Shown here piece by piece: positions 22,074-42,293 of a stretch of 64,000 bases of DNA. Where the stretch lies: NCBI GenBank assembly GCA_037975125.1, contig CM075856.1:7759078-7823077 (forward strand), read 5' to 3'. Below the pieces are notes generated by a model that ran no database searches, was not told the origin of the DNA, and saw nothing but the letters and a program-made list of their open reading frames with translations. A program made the position numbers and the translations under genes. How positions within the stretch are numbered: the stretch's first letter is position 1; every line of letters starts with the position of its first letter. The DNA is from Latrodectus hesperus. Taxonomy: Eukaryota > Arthropoda > Arachnida > Araneae > Theridiidae.

Positions 22074-22300
22074 CTAGTTCCAGTTGCTCGGGTCACCCAC
22101 TCTATTAATAAAGTCCGATAACCCTTTAATGGAGTCTAGGTGTAACTCTCTAGTATGGATGATGCCTAAAGAAGTTAATCTAGGGAGGGCAAGAGCCTCA
22201 CATTCGTAAATGATATGCTCGGCCGTTTCCTCTTGCGTATGACATTTCCAGCAGATAGGGTCTTGCTGAAACAGTCCCATCTGGTCAGAAAGTCAGTCAT
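22074..22300 (-). pseudogene. LINE (non-LTR retrotransposon) C-terminal fragment
   Basis: The 68-codon minus-strand frame starts MGLFQQDPICWKCHTQEETA and contains ICWKC followed by HIIYEC. This is the CX2C...H...C motif at the C-terminus of many RT/RNase H LINE proteins (typically DP.CRKC..EEET..H.L.EC). It ends at a natural-looking stop after DPSNWN. Upstream, a frame change near 22280-22300 separates it from weak similarity, so this is a dead 3' end fragment. Confidence 0.7.
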
Positions 22301-22830
22301 GCTAGGGATAGCTTCCTGACTTTTACCAGAAGAAGATGGTTTGGAGGTCATTTCTACCTCAAGTGAAGGATTCATTGCTACCCCTTTACAAGATTGCCTC
22401 TGAGTTCATTAATGTTTTTCAGCAAGGTCTACTTCAGAGGCTTCACCTGCAAATGCAGAAAGGTTTGTTATTTCTTGTGTCTTTTCAGCCACAAGATAAC
22501 AATTAAAAAGCTCAGGTAATATAAGTCCACCCAGCATTGCCTGAGTTACTGGGCCAGGCAAATTACTCTAGAAGTTCGCCAGGCAACTAGAGGCTCCGTT
22601 AAGACACCAATACCGCGGTGCCAATTAGCCCTAGGCACGGATCGCATAACACCAGGGTTTACGGGAGCTGCTTCGTGGCCTCTGATTCTATATTCAAGGC
22701 TATCCTGTCATTCCTACAGGACATTCGACGATCCACCACCTGCCGACGCACCTGGTGGCTGCTCAAGCCCCAGGAAATGTACACGTACCCTGGTTCCAGG
22801 AAATTTAATGTAAGTAATAATAATTAAATT
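22301..22830. repeat. GC-richer repeat-like segment next to the LINE fragment
   Basis: About 500 bp clearly less AT-rich than its surroundings, especially 22540-22800. It is probably part of a decayed interspersed element, possibly continuous with the LINE fragment. I could not assign a family from sequence alone. Confidence 0.4.
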
Positions 22831-22918
22831 TTGATTTAGAAAACCTACATCTGTCAATGCTCAGCTGTTTGAAGTGTTCGAATTCCCGTTTTGATTAAGA
22901 TATTATTACTGCTAATTA

Positions 22919-22920
<2 letters not shown>

Positions 22921-22998
<78 letters not shown>
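22921..22998. repeat. (AT)n microsatellite left of the hAT element
   Basis: A pure AT tract of about 78 bp that leads into the target-site duplication of the hAT element. Confidence 0.97.
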
Positions 22999-23001
<3 letters not shown>

Positions 23002-23007
23002 GTATAT

Positions 23008-23777
23008 CAGCGGTTCTTAACCTATGGGTCGCGAAGCATATTTCTTGGGTCGCGCTGAGTCGAACCAAAAAAGTTAGTAATACACACCCCAAATAATAAG
23101 TAATACTAACACCTCCTAGAAGAGTTACAAAACACTACAAAACACTGAATCTTTATGTGCTTTCTGGTTAAAATTAAAAACCGAAAAGCCAATAATTGTT
23201 AAAGAAGCCCTGAAAGTATTATTGCCCTTTTCAACAACATATATGTGTGAGGCTGGTTTTTCGGCTCTGTGTGTAATCAAAAACTATTACCGGAACAAGT
23301 TAAATCTTGAAATAGATATAAGGTGCACCTTGACAAGCATTCAACTGAGGTTTAAATATCTTTCAAAATGTATTCAAGCACAAGGTTCTCATTAAAACTG
23401 TATGTGACTTGCATTTAAAATTTAAAAGATTTAACATATGTATTGATATTTCTTTTTTTTTTTTTAGGAATAAGTTAAAATGTCAATTATTTTCAAAAAG
23501 TTATTAATATATTTTAATTTGGTCAATAAAAATTATTAAAAACACTTGATTATTAATTAAATTTTCCTTGGATCGAAAAGTACTTTTGTTTATCTTTATT
23601 ATTAAAAAAATAAATAAAAAATTTGTAAGTTAAAAAAAATCATCATCATAGGATTGAAGATTTTTTAAAAATACGATCTAAAATAAAGCAATGAAAAAAT
23701 TTTGACTTTTTTTTGGGTCGCGACATGAACATATTTCTCAAATTTGGGTCGCGGCTTAAAAAGGTTAAGAGCCACTG
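23008..23777 (+). mobile_element. Non-autonomous hAT transposon derivative
   Basis: A 770-bp element. The left end starts CAGCGGTTCTTAACC and continues into ATGGGTCGCGA. The right end reads GGGTCGCGGC, an A-run, then GGTTAAGAGCCACTG, so the ends are imperfect terminal inverted repeats of the hAT type. An 8-bp target duplication flanks it, ATGTATAT (23000-23007) and ATGTATAA (23778-23785), 7 of 8 matching as expected for hAT. Inside, only the C-terminal dimerisation part of a transposase survives. It was inserted in a TA microsatellite. Confidence 0.92.
23153..23395 (+). pseudogene. hAT transposase C-terminal dimerisation domain fragment
   Basis: About 80 codons read without interruption to a stop at 23393-23395. 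They include ALKVLLPFSTTYMCEAGFSA and KNYYRNKLNLEIDIRCTLTS. This is the hallmark C-terminal hAT dimerisation block (LLPF.TTY.CE.GFSAL..IK...R..L), close to the ZBED5/FAM200-type hAT group. The BED finger and catalytic core are absent, so it is a deletion derivative. The frame is intact from about 23153. Confidence 0.88.
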
Positions 23778-23780
23778 ATG

Positions 23781-23785
<5 letters not shown>

Positions 23786-23851
<66 letters not shown>
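23786..23851. repeat. (TA)n microsatellite right of the hAT element
   Basis: About 66 bp of TA directly after the 3' target duplication. Together with 22921-22998 it represents a microsatellite split by the hAT insertion. Confidence 0.97.
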
Positions 23852-23853
<2 letters not shown>

Positions 23854-26800
23854 CATAATCATTATCAAAATAAAATTCATTCTTAATATAAAAGTATTGA
23901 AGCAAGTACAATTTAAAAAACAGACTTAAAATAAAATATTATTGTGGTAAAGTAGAAAAAACGATGAAAAATTTATCTTTTAGACGATGAAAATTTTATA
24001 TATGTCAAAGAATTTTTATTGAACTCAGGAATAAGAAATTACTTCTATAAAGTGATTAAGATTGCTACAATATATTTTTAAATTATAATAATTTTGAAAT
24101 CAAACAAAAAAATATATAAACTTTCTTTCTTCACTTGATATTAAAAATATATATAGATAGAAAAAAATTCATTATTAACGGAAAACTTTACTTACTAGTT
24201 AATGCGATAGAGGGCGCTATAAACATGACTTAAAAACTTAAATGTTTTCTAGGGATATTCATCCAGTTACTCTTTTCTCAAACATTGGAAATTTGAAATT
24301 CAAAATAAAAACCTCCAATTTTAAAAGATATGCCTAGATTTTTTTCCTTACATATTAGCATAAAGCCATCATTTGAAACTTGAACTTATCTATTACCCTT
24401 CCATTTCGAAAATTAATTTTAACAATACAGCAATTTTTGAGCAGAAACCAAAATTTATGCAATGTATGGGGAAAAGAATTAACATAAGCAAATCTGCAAT
24501 TTCATAGAACAGCAGAATCTGTAAATTAGGCCACAATTAATTGAAAACATTTATTTTTTTGAACTGTGTAATAATACAGAACAAATAAAAATGTACAAAA
24601 AATTATCAATTTATTCTCTCCTTTCTTTCATTTTCAGTTTCGTTATTATTTTTAAGCATTTTATTTGAACAACAATTAATTTATCTTACACAAAATTTAT
24701 TTTAAAATATTATATACAAGATTTGTTCAAACATATATTTTATTGACGTTGTAATAAATATATCATTCTTATTTTATGTTATATAGAGAAAAATGTCTTT
24801 TTATTTTAATCGGTTCTAAACAGTATATAATTTCTCTATATACAACAATTAAATGATCATAAAAAGCAAATTAATTATAAAATCAATAATTCATTTATAT
24901 AATTCATAAATTGTAGTCAGAAATAATTTAGTTATTGATTACTAAGTTTTATTATATCTGATATTGAAGCACAAATATTTGAAATAATAATTAAGGTTAA
25001 ATTTCATATGTGTGTGATGAAATATTATTTTTACTTAAGAAATTTATTCTATTTAATTAAAATTAAGTGAATTATCAGGAAAAAACATAATGAAGTATAA
25101 AAATTCGATTCTTCATTTAATAAATCATTGTAAATTAATTTACCATGCATAAACATGATGGCATTATACGTAGATATTAACTACAAATGTATCATTAATA
25201 AGATATTTATCACTGCATTCGAATACACAATATTTATTTGTGAAGATTACTTGTAATTATATATTATATATATATAGCTAGAAATAAAGGAATAAATTAA
25301 AATAATGAAACAGACACTAGATGTAAATAATTAAATATTTATGGCATTGGTATTTAAGTCTTCCATCAGTGAATTTATAAAATGAAAATTATAAAGCCAA
25401 ATGCTGTATATTTTTTGAATTTTAAAAATTCATACGTTTTCTAAGTCTTTTTTAAAGTACTAATTTTTAAGATTTGTACTCACAAACTATATAATATTAT
25501 AATTTTAAGTAAAAGAGTAATGATTAGGATTTACATAAAAATCTTAGTATACTACTTAATCATATAGAAAAATGTAAGTAAATTTATATAGTTATAAAAA
25601 TATAACTAACTTACCTTCAATGACAGTAACATTACAAAATGTGTTACGTAAAATCTACCAGATATGTATTACAAATACTAGAATGTTTTTGTGTTAATCA
25701 CAAGTCTTACAGAAAAAAATAGCAAAATACATAATCTTTAAATATCATTCTTGAAGTGACAAGCGACTTTCAAAATGACGTATGCACTGCAAGAAATTAT
25801 GTGTGTCAAAGCGGATAAAATAATTGAGATATATTTCACCACTTAAGCTATATAATTTTGGAATTTCTTAAGAGTCAAATAATGCTCGAGTAAGAATCCA
25901 ATAGTTGATACAACTGCTGATAATTCTTTTAAGATTACTGCTTAGAATTTCAAAAAATGTTAAATTGTTGAATAAAAATATAAAATTTTAAATGGAATAT
26001 TCCAAGTATATAAATATATACAATATTGAATAGGGAATAAGTGACATTATTCCCTATTCAATACCTCAAAAGTAAACAAATGCCTAATATTTCATCTTAC
26101 TTATTTTACCAACCCTCGGCTTTTTAATACTTAATGAAGGATTAAAATAATGAGTAATTTTAATATTAAAATTATAAAATGGTGCATATATTTTCATAAA
26201 ACTACTATGCAATTACTAATTAAATACTTTTTTTTACAATTTCTCAGAAAAATTATCAATTATAGACGTAATTATTATTTGATGAGTAGAAAGTATTAAA
26301 ATGAGAACAACAATAATATCATATTAAAGCACGTTTAAATTTATCGGAATCAAGGATGCTTGACAATCTTAATATACAGGAAATATTCATTCCACCGACA
26401 TAAAAAACGAAATCAGTATTTTAATTCGCACATGATGCGTACAAACTTAATCATGTAGGATTGAATTTAATAAATAATAATTTTATATCCAGCATTTCAA
26501 GTATGGATACCCTTTATATGGAAAAAGCTGAAGATGTAGCCAGGGCAGTGCTCCATGCCTTTGGTCCCATATGACTTGTTTTTTTTTACCTTTTTTTATT
26601 TTTCTCTCTTTTCACTTGCCACACGACAACAATAACAAAGTATGGATTATTTTTAAATTTTAAATAGATTGCGTAATATGTAGGGAAAAATAAAGAATTG
26701 AGAATTTTAAGAAATTGTGCAATTAAATAAAGAAATTAACGTTTAAGCTTCAAAAAAGAAAATATCAATTTTACAATTTGCTTAATATAAAAAAAATCAG

Positions 26801-29800
26801 ATATATATCAACTGAATAAAAATTTTAATATATTTTCGAACAGTAGCAAGATCCTGATTATCTGTTTTAGAAGCAAGTAATCCCAAATTAAAAAAAAAAA
26901 AAATTAATGAACATAACGAAATTTTTCAAAACTCACTTTATCAAAACATGTTTATTAAAAATATATTATTTTATAAGCAAAACGGCATATTTGGTAGCTA
27001 TATACAAAAATTAAAATTCAATATTGAGGCTGTGAATGTTATCATCTTAACATCAATTTCCATTTGAGTAAATAATCCAATAAAAAAATATAATGAACTG
27101 AGCCACTTGAGATGGAAGTTCGCTTTATTATTTCTGCATGAATGTTTTTCAGAGAAAATGTTTTTGAAAATTCCATGTTTACTTCCTAGTGATAAAGGAT
27201 TACGGCTTCTATGAAAAGTCCTCGTGGAATGTTAGGATGCCGCAGATGTTCGAATGTCTTCAGCAGCTGGTATGGTACTGATATTTTATTTATTTTACAA
27301 TCGAATTCGATTTCTAAATAAACTCTTTTCACTATTTAATTAGCTAATTTATGTTTTCTTCTCAATAATTTTATTTTATAAAATATATTAATTTATCCTG
27401 CATGAAACCAGTGAAATGTAATATATTTCTCTTTTTTTGTTCATAATCTTCTTACTACACTCATAACAAAAGCAAATTATGTTTACAACATAACAGAATA
27501 GAACAGAACAGAATTATTACACATTTTATATCTCTTTATTTTCTGTAGTTATATAAAAACTATCTTCTAACATAAATTGACGTTATTTTTGTTATTGTAT
27601 CTTTCACGCGGTTACATTCATTTTAGATGGAACATTAGCCTTCTGCAATTTATGAAAGATAATTAATTTTGTTTTAGTTTCATACAGAGTATTATTTATT
27701 TCAAATCCGAAAGTAAATACGTAATAGAGATTACAATAATATTTATATTTAATTTTTCAGAACACCGAGAGATTCACAGTTGAAAAATTAATCGTATTTT
27801 ATTATCATCATGCTGAATCATAAATCCAATTGTCTATCCAACTTTAACATTGAATGTTCTTGTTATATTAATTAATTTACAGCACCATCCTCAAAACACA
27901 TTCTGTTAATTTTTCGCTGTTTCCTAAGAGTATTTCTCATGATAACATGTGTCCAGAATGTCCTCAGTAAGTGTACTTGATAGTGCAATTTTTCCATTCT
28001 CATGTCATTCTTTAATAAACGTCCTCTAATTGCTTGTGTAAATAAGAATTTCACTCTTGCGTTTCCTTTTTAATTCAGCTTACTTGACTCACATTCTTAT
28101 CGTCGTTGTCACACATTATTAATTTTACTTGGCATTGAATATTTGTATAGAATTTCAGTGGTCATTTTTACTATCTATCGTTGAGGCATTTCATTCCATG
28201 TTATTAAATTAGAAATTATAAATTGAATATCGAAACAATCCTTGCTGTAAAATTTTATCATTCAATCAAAGAAATGATTCTTAAAAATGTTTTAAACATT
28301 TATTTAAAAGTTAAAATAATTGACTTAAAATATATTTTTAAAAAACACTTAATTTCAATAAAATATTTACATCTTCGGTTATTTCTCTGTCGTAATTTTT
28401 TAAACGAAAAAAAATAAATAAAACGTGTTGCCAGTTATCAAAAAATAGATTTTAGTGATGACGATTTACATGGCCTCATCAATATTTTCTATTAAATTTA
28501 AATACAATATAGAATGTATTGTTAATTTAAAATGAGAGTATATGGAAAATATTTAACAATTTCTTGACTATTTTTGCAAATAAAGTACCATATCACATAT
28601 TTCTCTTTTTCTTTACAATAATATGTATATACATACATTCTGGTTGTTATTTTACAGTTATAGAGTAATCCTTCCCATGAGAATTTCCTGTACATACAGT
28701 ATGAAGTAATTAGTTTATATCATGAAACTTAAGATATCGATACAAGGTGAGAAGAAACTATATAAATTACACATGCTTTAGTTTTATTTATGAACTTAGG
28801 TACAATTATAAAAATATCAGCAACATAATAGGAAGCTGTAAAGATATTTTAAATAAATTTCAAATAGATAAAAAAAAACCTCATCTACTTCAACTCAAAA
28901 ATAATAATAAATATTGCTAAAACATAAATGATATTTTTAAAAAATGTAAAAATATATATATAGAATAATAATAAATTAGTTATATATCAACTATCTATAT
29001 ACCATGAAGAGAGCAAATATTATTCCTGATAATTCTTCCCGAAATTGTCGACTCAAAGCATCCGAAACATTGAAGAAAAGAGAAAAATAAATAACTGAAT
29101 TTATGAAATAAAATGAAATAATTTGAATAAAAAAATGTTCATTCATAATTTTGTGGGTCAATATTTGATTTTAAATGTAATAATAATCCAGTAAAGTAAA
29201 ATTAATCGAGTTACAAGACATGAAATTAGTAATCCTGATTCGATTCTAATTATTGTTAAACAATAGGAGATGTATATGAGCTAATTTTTGTATTTATAAT
29301 ACACATGCTTCTTATTGGTATAAGCACATTTGCCGAAAAGAGCATTTGCTTTGTGGTTTTATATCTTTGTTCCCTAGAATTGCTACGTACTATAAATGAA
29401 AAACCTACCTCAAGGCGCACAAGTAATAAAGGAATTCTTAAAAAAGTCACAATTTATCATTTAGTCGAAAATGATATTAAAGAAATATATTAAGTATTAA
29501 TTTAAAAACTACTGCTATTTATTGAAAATGTTTGAGACATTCTTGACATATATCATATTAACTATTCTTATTTTACTTGAAACAAGGCTTTAAGTTATTC
29601 TTTTTTATTTAGATAAATTAATATATATACTTTTTAATTAGATAACGCTTAAAAAACAACTTTCTAACATGTTTAAGATTATCAAACTATTTGATTATTA
29701 TGTGTGACGAAAATAATTTAATATTTATCTCATATTGAAAAATAGAAAACTAATATATTAGTTATGAGCAAAATAAATTATTGTTAACATTGCTAATGAA

Positions 29801-30980
29801 ATTATAAGTTTTAATCTTATACAATACATTTGGCACACTGTTAATTGTTTATTTAAAACAAATTTCTGAAAATAATTTTTCTTTTGATATTTCTATTACA
29901 AAATATCGTGCAATCAATTATGCTTTTTAACTTTTATTTTGAGGATTTATTTCATTACATTTATCTCACTTTTAATTATTTGTATCAATCTTTGTTCCCT
30001 AGAATTATTTATTCTTGGTAAAATTTCTTTATTTTTCTACGCAATGTATATAATTGAAAATTTATGATATTTGTCTCCTTTTCTTTACGATACATATCCT
30101 TATGTTTTGTAGTGTGTTACAAGAAAAATTTTCAGTTTTGGGTGCTTTGCATTTCAAACACAAAAAAATGAGAAAATCTCTAAAGAAAATGATACTGAAA
30201 ATAGAAAATATAACAATGAAAAGGAAAAAAATCTCTTTTAACTCTTGATTATATGCTAGCATATTTAATAAAACACTCTTAATTCACAAACATAAACCAC
30301 TTGTATGATGACTTCCTTAATAAAGAGCATTGCAATCATTCATAATATTTTTGTCACGACATGTTCTCATTATCAAAACTACTCCAAAGCAGATCTGCAT
30401 CAAATTGCTTTATCAAACGGAACATATTTAATTAGCATGAATGAGTCGAAAAATGAAGGCAGTCACTTTTCACCAGACATCATTACACTGAAATTAAGTG
30501 TTGTGTCCTTTTCATTCTTGGGAAAGTGATAACACGTTACTGAAAGTCACTAAAAATATGCTTAAAGATTTTTTTTAATAAAATAACTAAGAGAAATACA
30601 GGAAAAAAATGTAAAATATTTAAGAATGGTTGGAATATAATTCTGCGTATTTTACAAAAAATTTTACACATTAGAATGTTATTCTTTTTTTCTCTCATCG
30701 CATCCATTAAATTAATCTTAAGAACATTGAAACCTTTAAAAAAATTACCATTATTCGGAGGAGACAATTACAAATTAACTTCCTATTTTGGCAGCACACA
30801 TATTTGCTGCACTTCGTAATCAGCTCAAAAGTTGTTGTTGTTGCCTATATTCTGTGTTTAGCAACGCTAAATCAGTCCTATGAAATTGTCACTCGAAGAA
30901 AATTTAACATTGAAATTGGGATAGTGAAAAATAAATTCTGGAAAGCAACAGACAATCTAGAATGTGAACAGAAATGACCT
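23852..30980. other. 7.1-kb AT-rich stretch without a supported gene
   Basis: No coding exon, transposon or RNA gene was recognised. A perfect 17-bp hairpin at 26024-26063 is listed separately. Confidence 0.5.
26024..26063. repeat. Perfect 17-bp inverted repeat
   Basis: Arms 26024-26040 and 26047-26063 are perfect complements around a 6-nt loop. It is not followed by a U-run or attached to a gene, so its role is unknown. Confidence 0.8.
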
Positions 30981-31239
30981 GATGGTCAGCACACTTCAAA
31001 AACAGGCTGGGGAAACCTTTTTTCCCTTAAAAATAAGATGTAGACCTCAAGTGTCTCCTGATAAGTCTTGTGATGGCCATCTGATCCCGTCTACAACTCT
31101 TGAGTGATGATACACCTCTAGGAAACTTTCTCTGATACCATTGGTGAACAGGTAAAATTGTCTAAGAAACATTAACAGTTTTTTTCTCTTTTTTTTAAAA
31201 AAAAATAAACTCTCAGGAAAGGCTCCAAATAAGGGCAGA

Positions 31240-31440
31240 GGTGCCCAGTTGGATTTGGTGTCATTCCCATTATTGTAAGGTAGTGAGTTCAAATACAGGC
31301 TTAACCAAATATCCGTCGTGTTCGCTAAAAGTGGCTGGGGCACTATAAACTGGGCGTGGCTGCTATGTCCTTCTAGTGAAATGATACCACTGTGGATGAC
31401 TAGGCAAGTATTAGCGGTATTCTACTTGGTTCTTGCTTCA
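31240..31440 (+). repeat. Possible tRNA-like SINE remnant
   Basis: It contains aaggtagtgagttcaaatac at about 31277-31296, resembling a pol III B box (GTTCAAATC-type). The same core, aaggtagtgagttcgatacc, recurs near 34065. The A box is unclear, so assignment is tentative. Confidence 0.35.
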
Positions 31441-31499
31441 AAATCACGAAAACTCTAGCCGGCTGCTTTTATTTAACTGGTAGATCTCAACTTATAGCT

Positions 31500-31645
31500 A
31501 GGAACAGGGAAGCATGCTGGTGCAGCAACAACGCCAAATGAGTCAGTGAGTCAAGTACGTCAAACTTTCTACCAGCACCCAATTTAGCCAACTTATCTGC
31601 TGTCTCATTACCATGTATATAGACGTGGGAAGTTAATTCAACTGA
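31500..31645 (-). pseudogene. LINE RNase H domain fragment
   Basis: Minus-strand translation from about 31640 gives a run beginning SHVYIHGNETADKLAKLGAG. This is the C-terminal RNase H motif of non-LTR retrotransposons (H.GI.GNE.AD.LAK.GA). It is an isolated fragment with no RT near it. Confidence 0.75.
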
Positions 31646-31649
31646 AATA

Positions 31650-32929
31650 AAATAAAATTTTAGGCATAGAAAAGAAAATTAATTTCACTATAAAGATTGT
31701 TCTTATTTAATCCTTCATAAGGATGATTTAATGGTAGATTTTTTTGTTAAGACAATGCTTGTACACATATTACAATTAAAAATGCCTTACTCTTTAAGCG
31801 TTAATGTTATACTGATCATTTAAATAATATTAGTCTCAAGTTTAAGCAATATGATGCCTTTATCAAGACAACACACATTCACAAACTCTGGAGTGCACAG
31901 CAGTAGCGTACAATATAATCTAAATCACTAGTCTCTACAATGATGGGCACTTCGTCAGGATACTGCATGTTCTGAACAGCAACGAAATTTGGCTGGGCTG
32001 CTCTTGAAACTCCTAACCTGTTTCAGAAACTTTTTCTATAATTTAATTGTAAATCAATCAGTGTGTAAAATAAATTAATACTCGTTGAAATAACTATTGG
32101 GATTTAAATCTGCGTAAATCTGCACATTGGTGCACAAAAATATTTATGCAATTTTCAGTTTGTTGATTTTTTTTCTAAATTTTAAAACTATTTAAATGAA
32201 CCAAATAAATTAAAAACAAATTTTAATTAAAATAAAAGCTAATATTTTTAAATAATATTGGGTTGTTAATTAAATACTTAAGCATTAAACAAAAACTTTT
32301 TTTCCTTCAGTTCTGCTAATAAAGCTCTTTTTATGAATATTGCTGGTAGAGGAATATTATTCCTATCAAGATGTAAAATTATGTACATTTTATAAAAAAA
32401 ATTTTAATGTTTGTAAAATATATTTTGTTTTAAACATTAAGCAGAAAAAAATTTTTGTTGTTAATTTACAATTATGTCTTAACAGCATGTTAAGTTGCAC
32501 GATTCACTGCTTTATTTAAGAATAATTATTCCACTGCAAAATAGGTAAACGAAATGTATAAAGAGTCTAGTTTTCTTGTTAGAACTAAACGCGGAATCCT
32601 AAACAATACATACCAAATACATAGGTAAATATAATTTGCTTGGCAGCTATGATTGTTTGGAAAAGATTATTATAACACTCTCATGTGAAACAGATAAAAT
32701 AGATATTTTAACTTTTAGGCTTAGTATTTGAGCCATTTTGACTTATGGTTAATAAAGAAAGATATAGATTGGCTGTCTCTTACTCATCATTTTTGGATTC
32801 AGCAAATTGTAAACTAATAGTAGAAGTAATATGCAGTTGAGAAGAAAGCAATTTAAGGTACAGATGATTATTAGTAAGTATTTCATTCAACAAATAATTG
32901 AATTTGCTCATTTTTTAGATAAATTGGAA
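31650..32929. other. AT-rich noncoding stretch
   Basis: Nothing was recognised here. Confidence 0.5.
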
Positions 32930-33037
32930 ACTTTTATGGGGGGTTGTAAGTTATCTAACGATATTCAATAGAAATATCTTAGATAACTTACAACTTTTAT
33001 GGGGGGTTGTAAGTTACCTAAGATATTTCTATTGAAT
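32930..33037. repeat. Compound direct and inverted repeat (quasi-palindrome)
   Basis: Arms 32963-32994 and 33006-33037 are 32-bp inverted complements with one mismatch around an 11-nt spacer. In addition, about 24 bp at 32930-32953 (acttttatgggg...gtaag) recurs directly at about 32992-33015. The combination is typical of a replication template-switch event. Confidence 0.85.
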
Positions 33038-33039
33038 CT

Positions 33040-41297
<8,258 letters not shown>

Positions 41298-41317
41298 TAT
41301 ATATATATATTATGTGT

Positions 41318-41382
<65 letters not shown>

Positions 41383-41400
41383 CATACACATATATATATT
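41298..41400. repeat. (TA)n-rich microsatellite
   Basis: About 60 bp of pure TA flanked by short TG and CA variant units. Confidence 0.95.
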
Positions 41401-41736
41401 TCTAAGTTTATGAATGTTCCCTTATTTTTATCCTTACACTGAAGTACTAAAACACAGATGCCAGTGAATTTCTAAAACCTTTCTTATACATTTACAACCC
41501 CGTAGAATCTTTTATATAAACCATTTTCAGTAAGAAACAACACACAGATGTCCGCTTACCACGGTAAGGGTCATAGCTATGTTACAGATGGACACTGGAG
41601 TCATCTTTAATTCATGCTTTAATTCATCTTTTCTTCAAATAAATACCACTTGGAATGTACCAGTGCCTTACATTCACTGCCTTAACACACTGCTGCAGAC
41701 TGCTTCTAAATTATGAATTATTATATTCACAAATAA

Positions 41737-41881
<145 letters not shown>

Positions 41882-42066
41882 TTATACCAACACACAAAAC
41901 TAATAATTGAAAAACAATGGGAAGCAATTATCTCACTCATTTTATATATAACGTAAACTTAAAACATAAATCACTGCAATATACTACTTTTATAAAATTT
42001 AATTTTTTGATTATTTAAGTGGTAAAACTAACACATATACGGTATTATATAATATGATTTTTTTTG

Positions 42067-42072
42067 TTTATT
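42067..42072 (-). terminator. Candidate polyadenylation signal of gene B
   Basis: AATAAA on the minus strand begins seven bases after the gene B stop codon. It is the only canonical hexamer in roughly the next 130 bases, but this AT content makes chance hits common. Confidence 0.35.
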
Positions 42073-42078
42073 TCAGTT

Positions 42079-42293
42079 TTAGAGTTTTTCATCAGAGACA
42101 TTCCTTACGCAGGTTTTCTTCGACGTAATGTCAGTCTCATTTGTAGTTTTACGGGATATCTTATTAGAAAGAAAGAAGGAAATGAGTAACAAAGGTATGC
42201 AAATGAAACTGATGATGCTTGCGACCAAGAACGTGTGACGTCCACCAAGTTTATCAAATCCAATGCCACCGAGTAAGCTTCCTGTTACGACTC
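42079..42293 (-). CDS. MFSD6-like transporter gene B, exon 3 (C-terminus)
   Basis: Last coding exon. A ttttatag acceptor (42295-42294) leads into GA|GTC, completing the glycine codon opened at the end of exon 2. It encodes VVTGSLLGGIGFDKLGGRHT, a final transmembrane helix and a short polar tail ending NVSDEKL before TAA at 42081-42079. The G..GS.LGG..FD..GGR.TF pattern is the conserved MFSD6-family segment preceding the last helices. The open frame extends upstream of 42293 only by translating intron sequence, so the apparent ATG there is not used. Confidence 0.9.
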
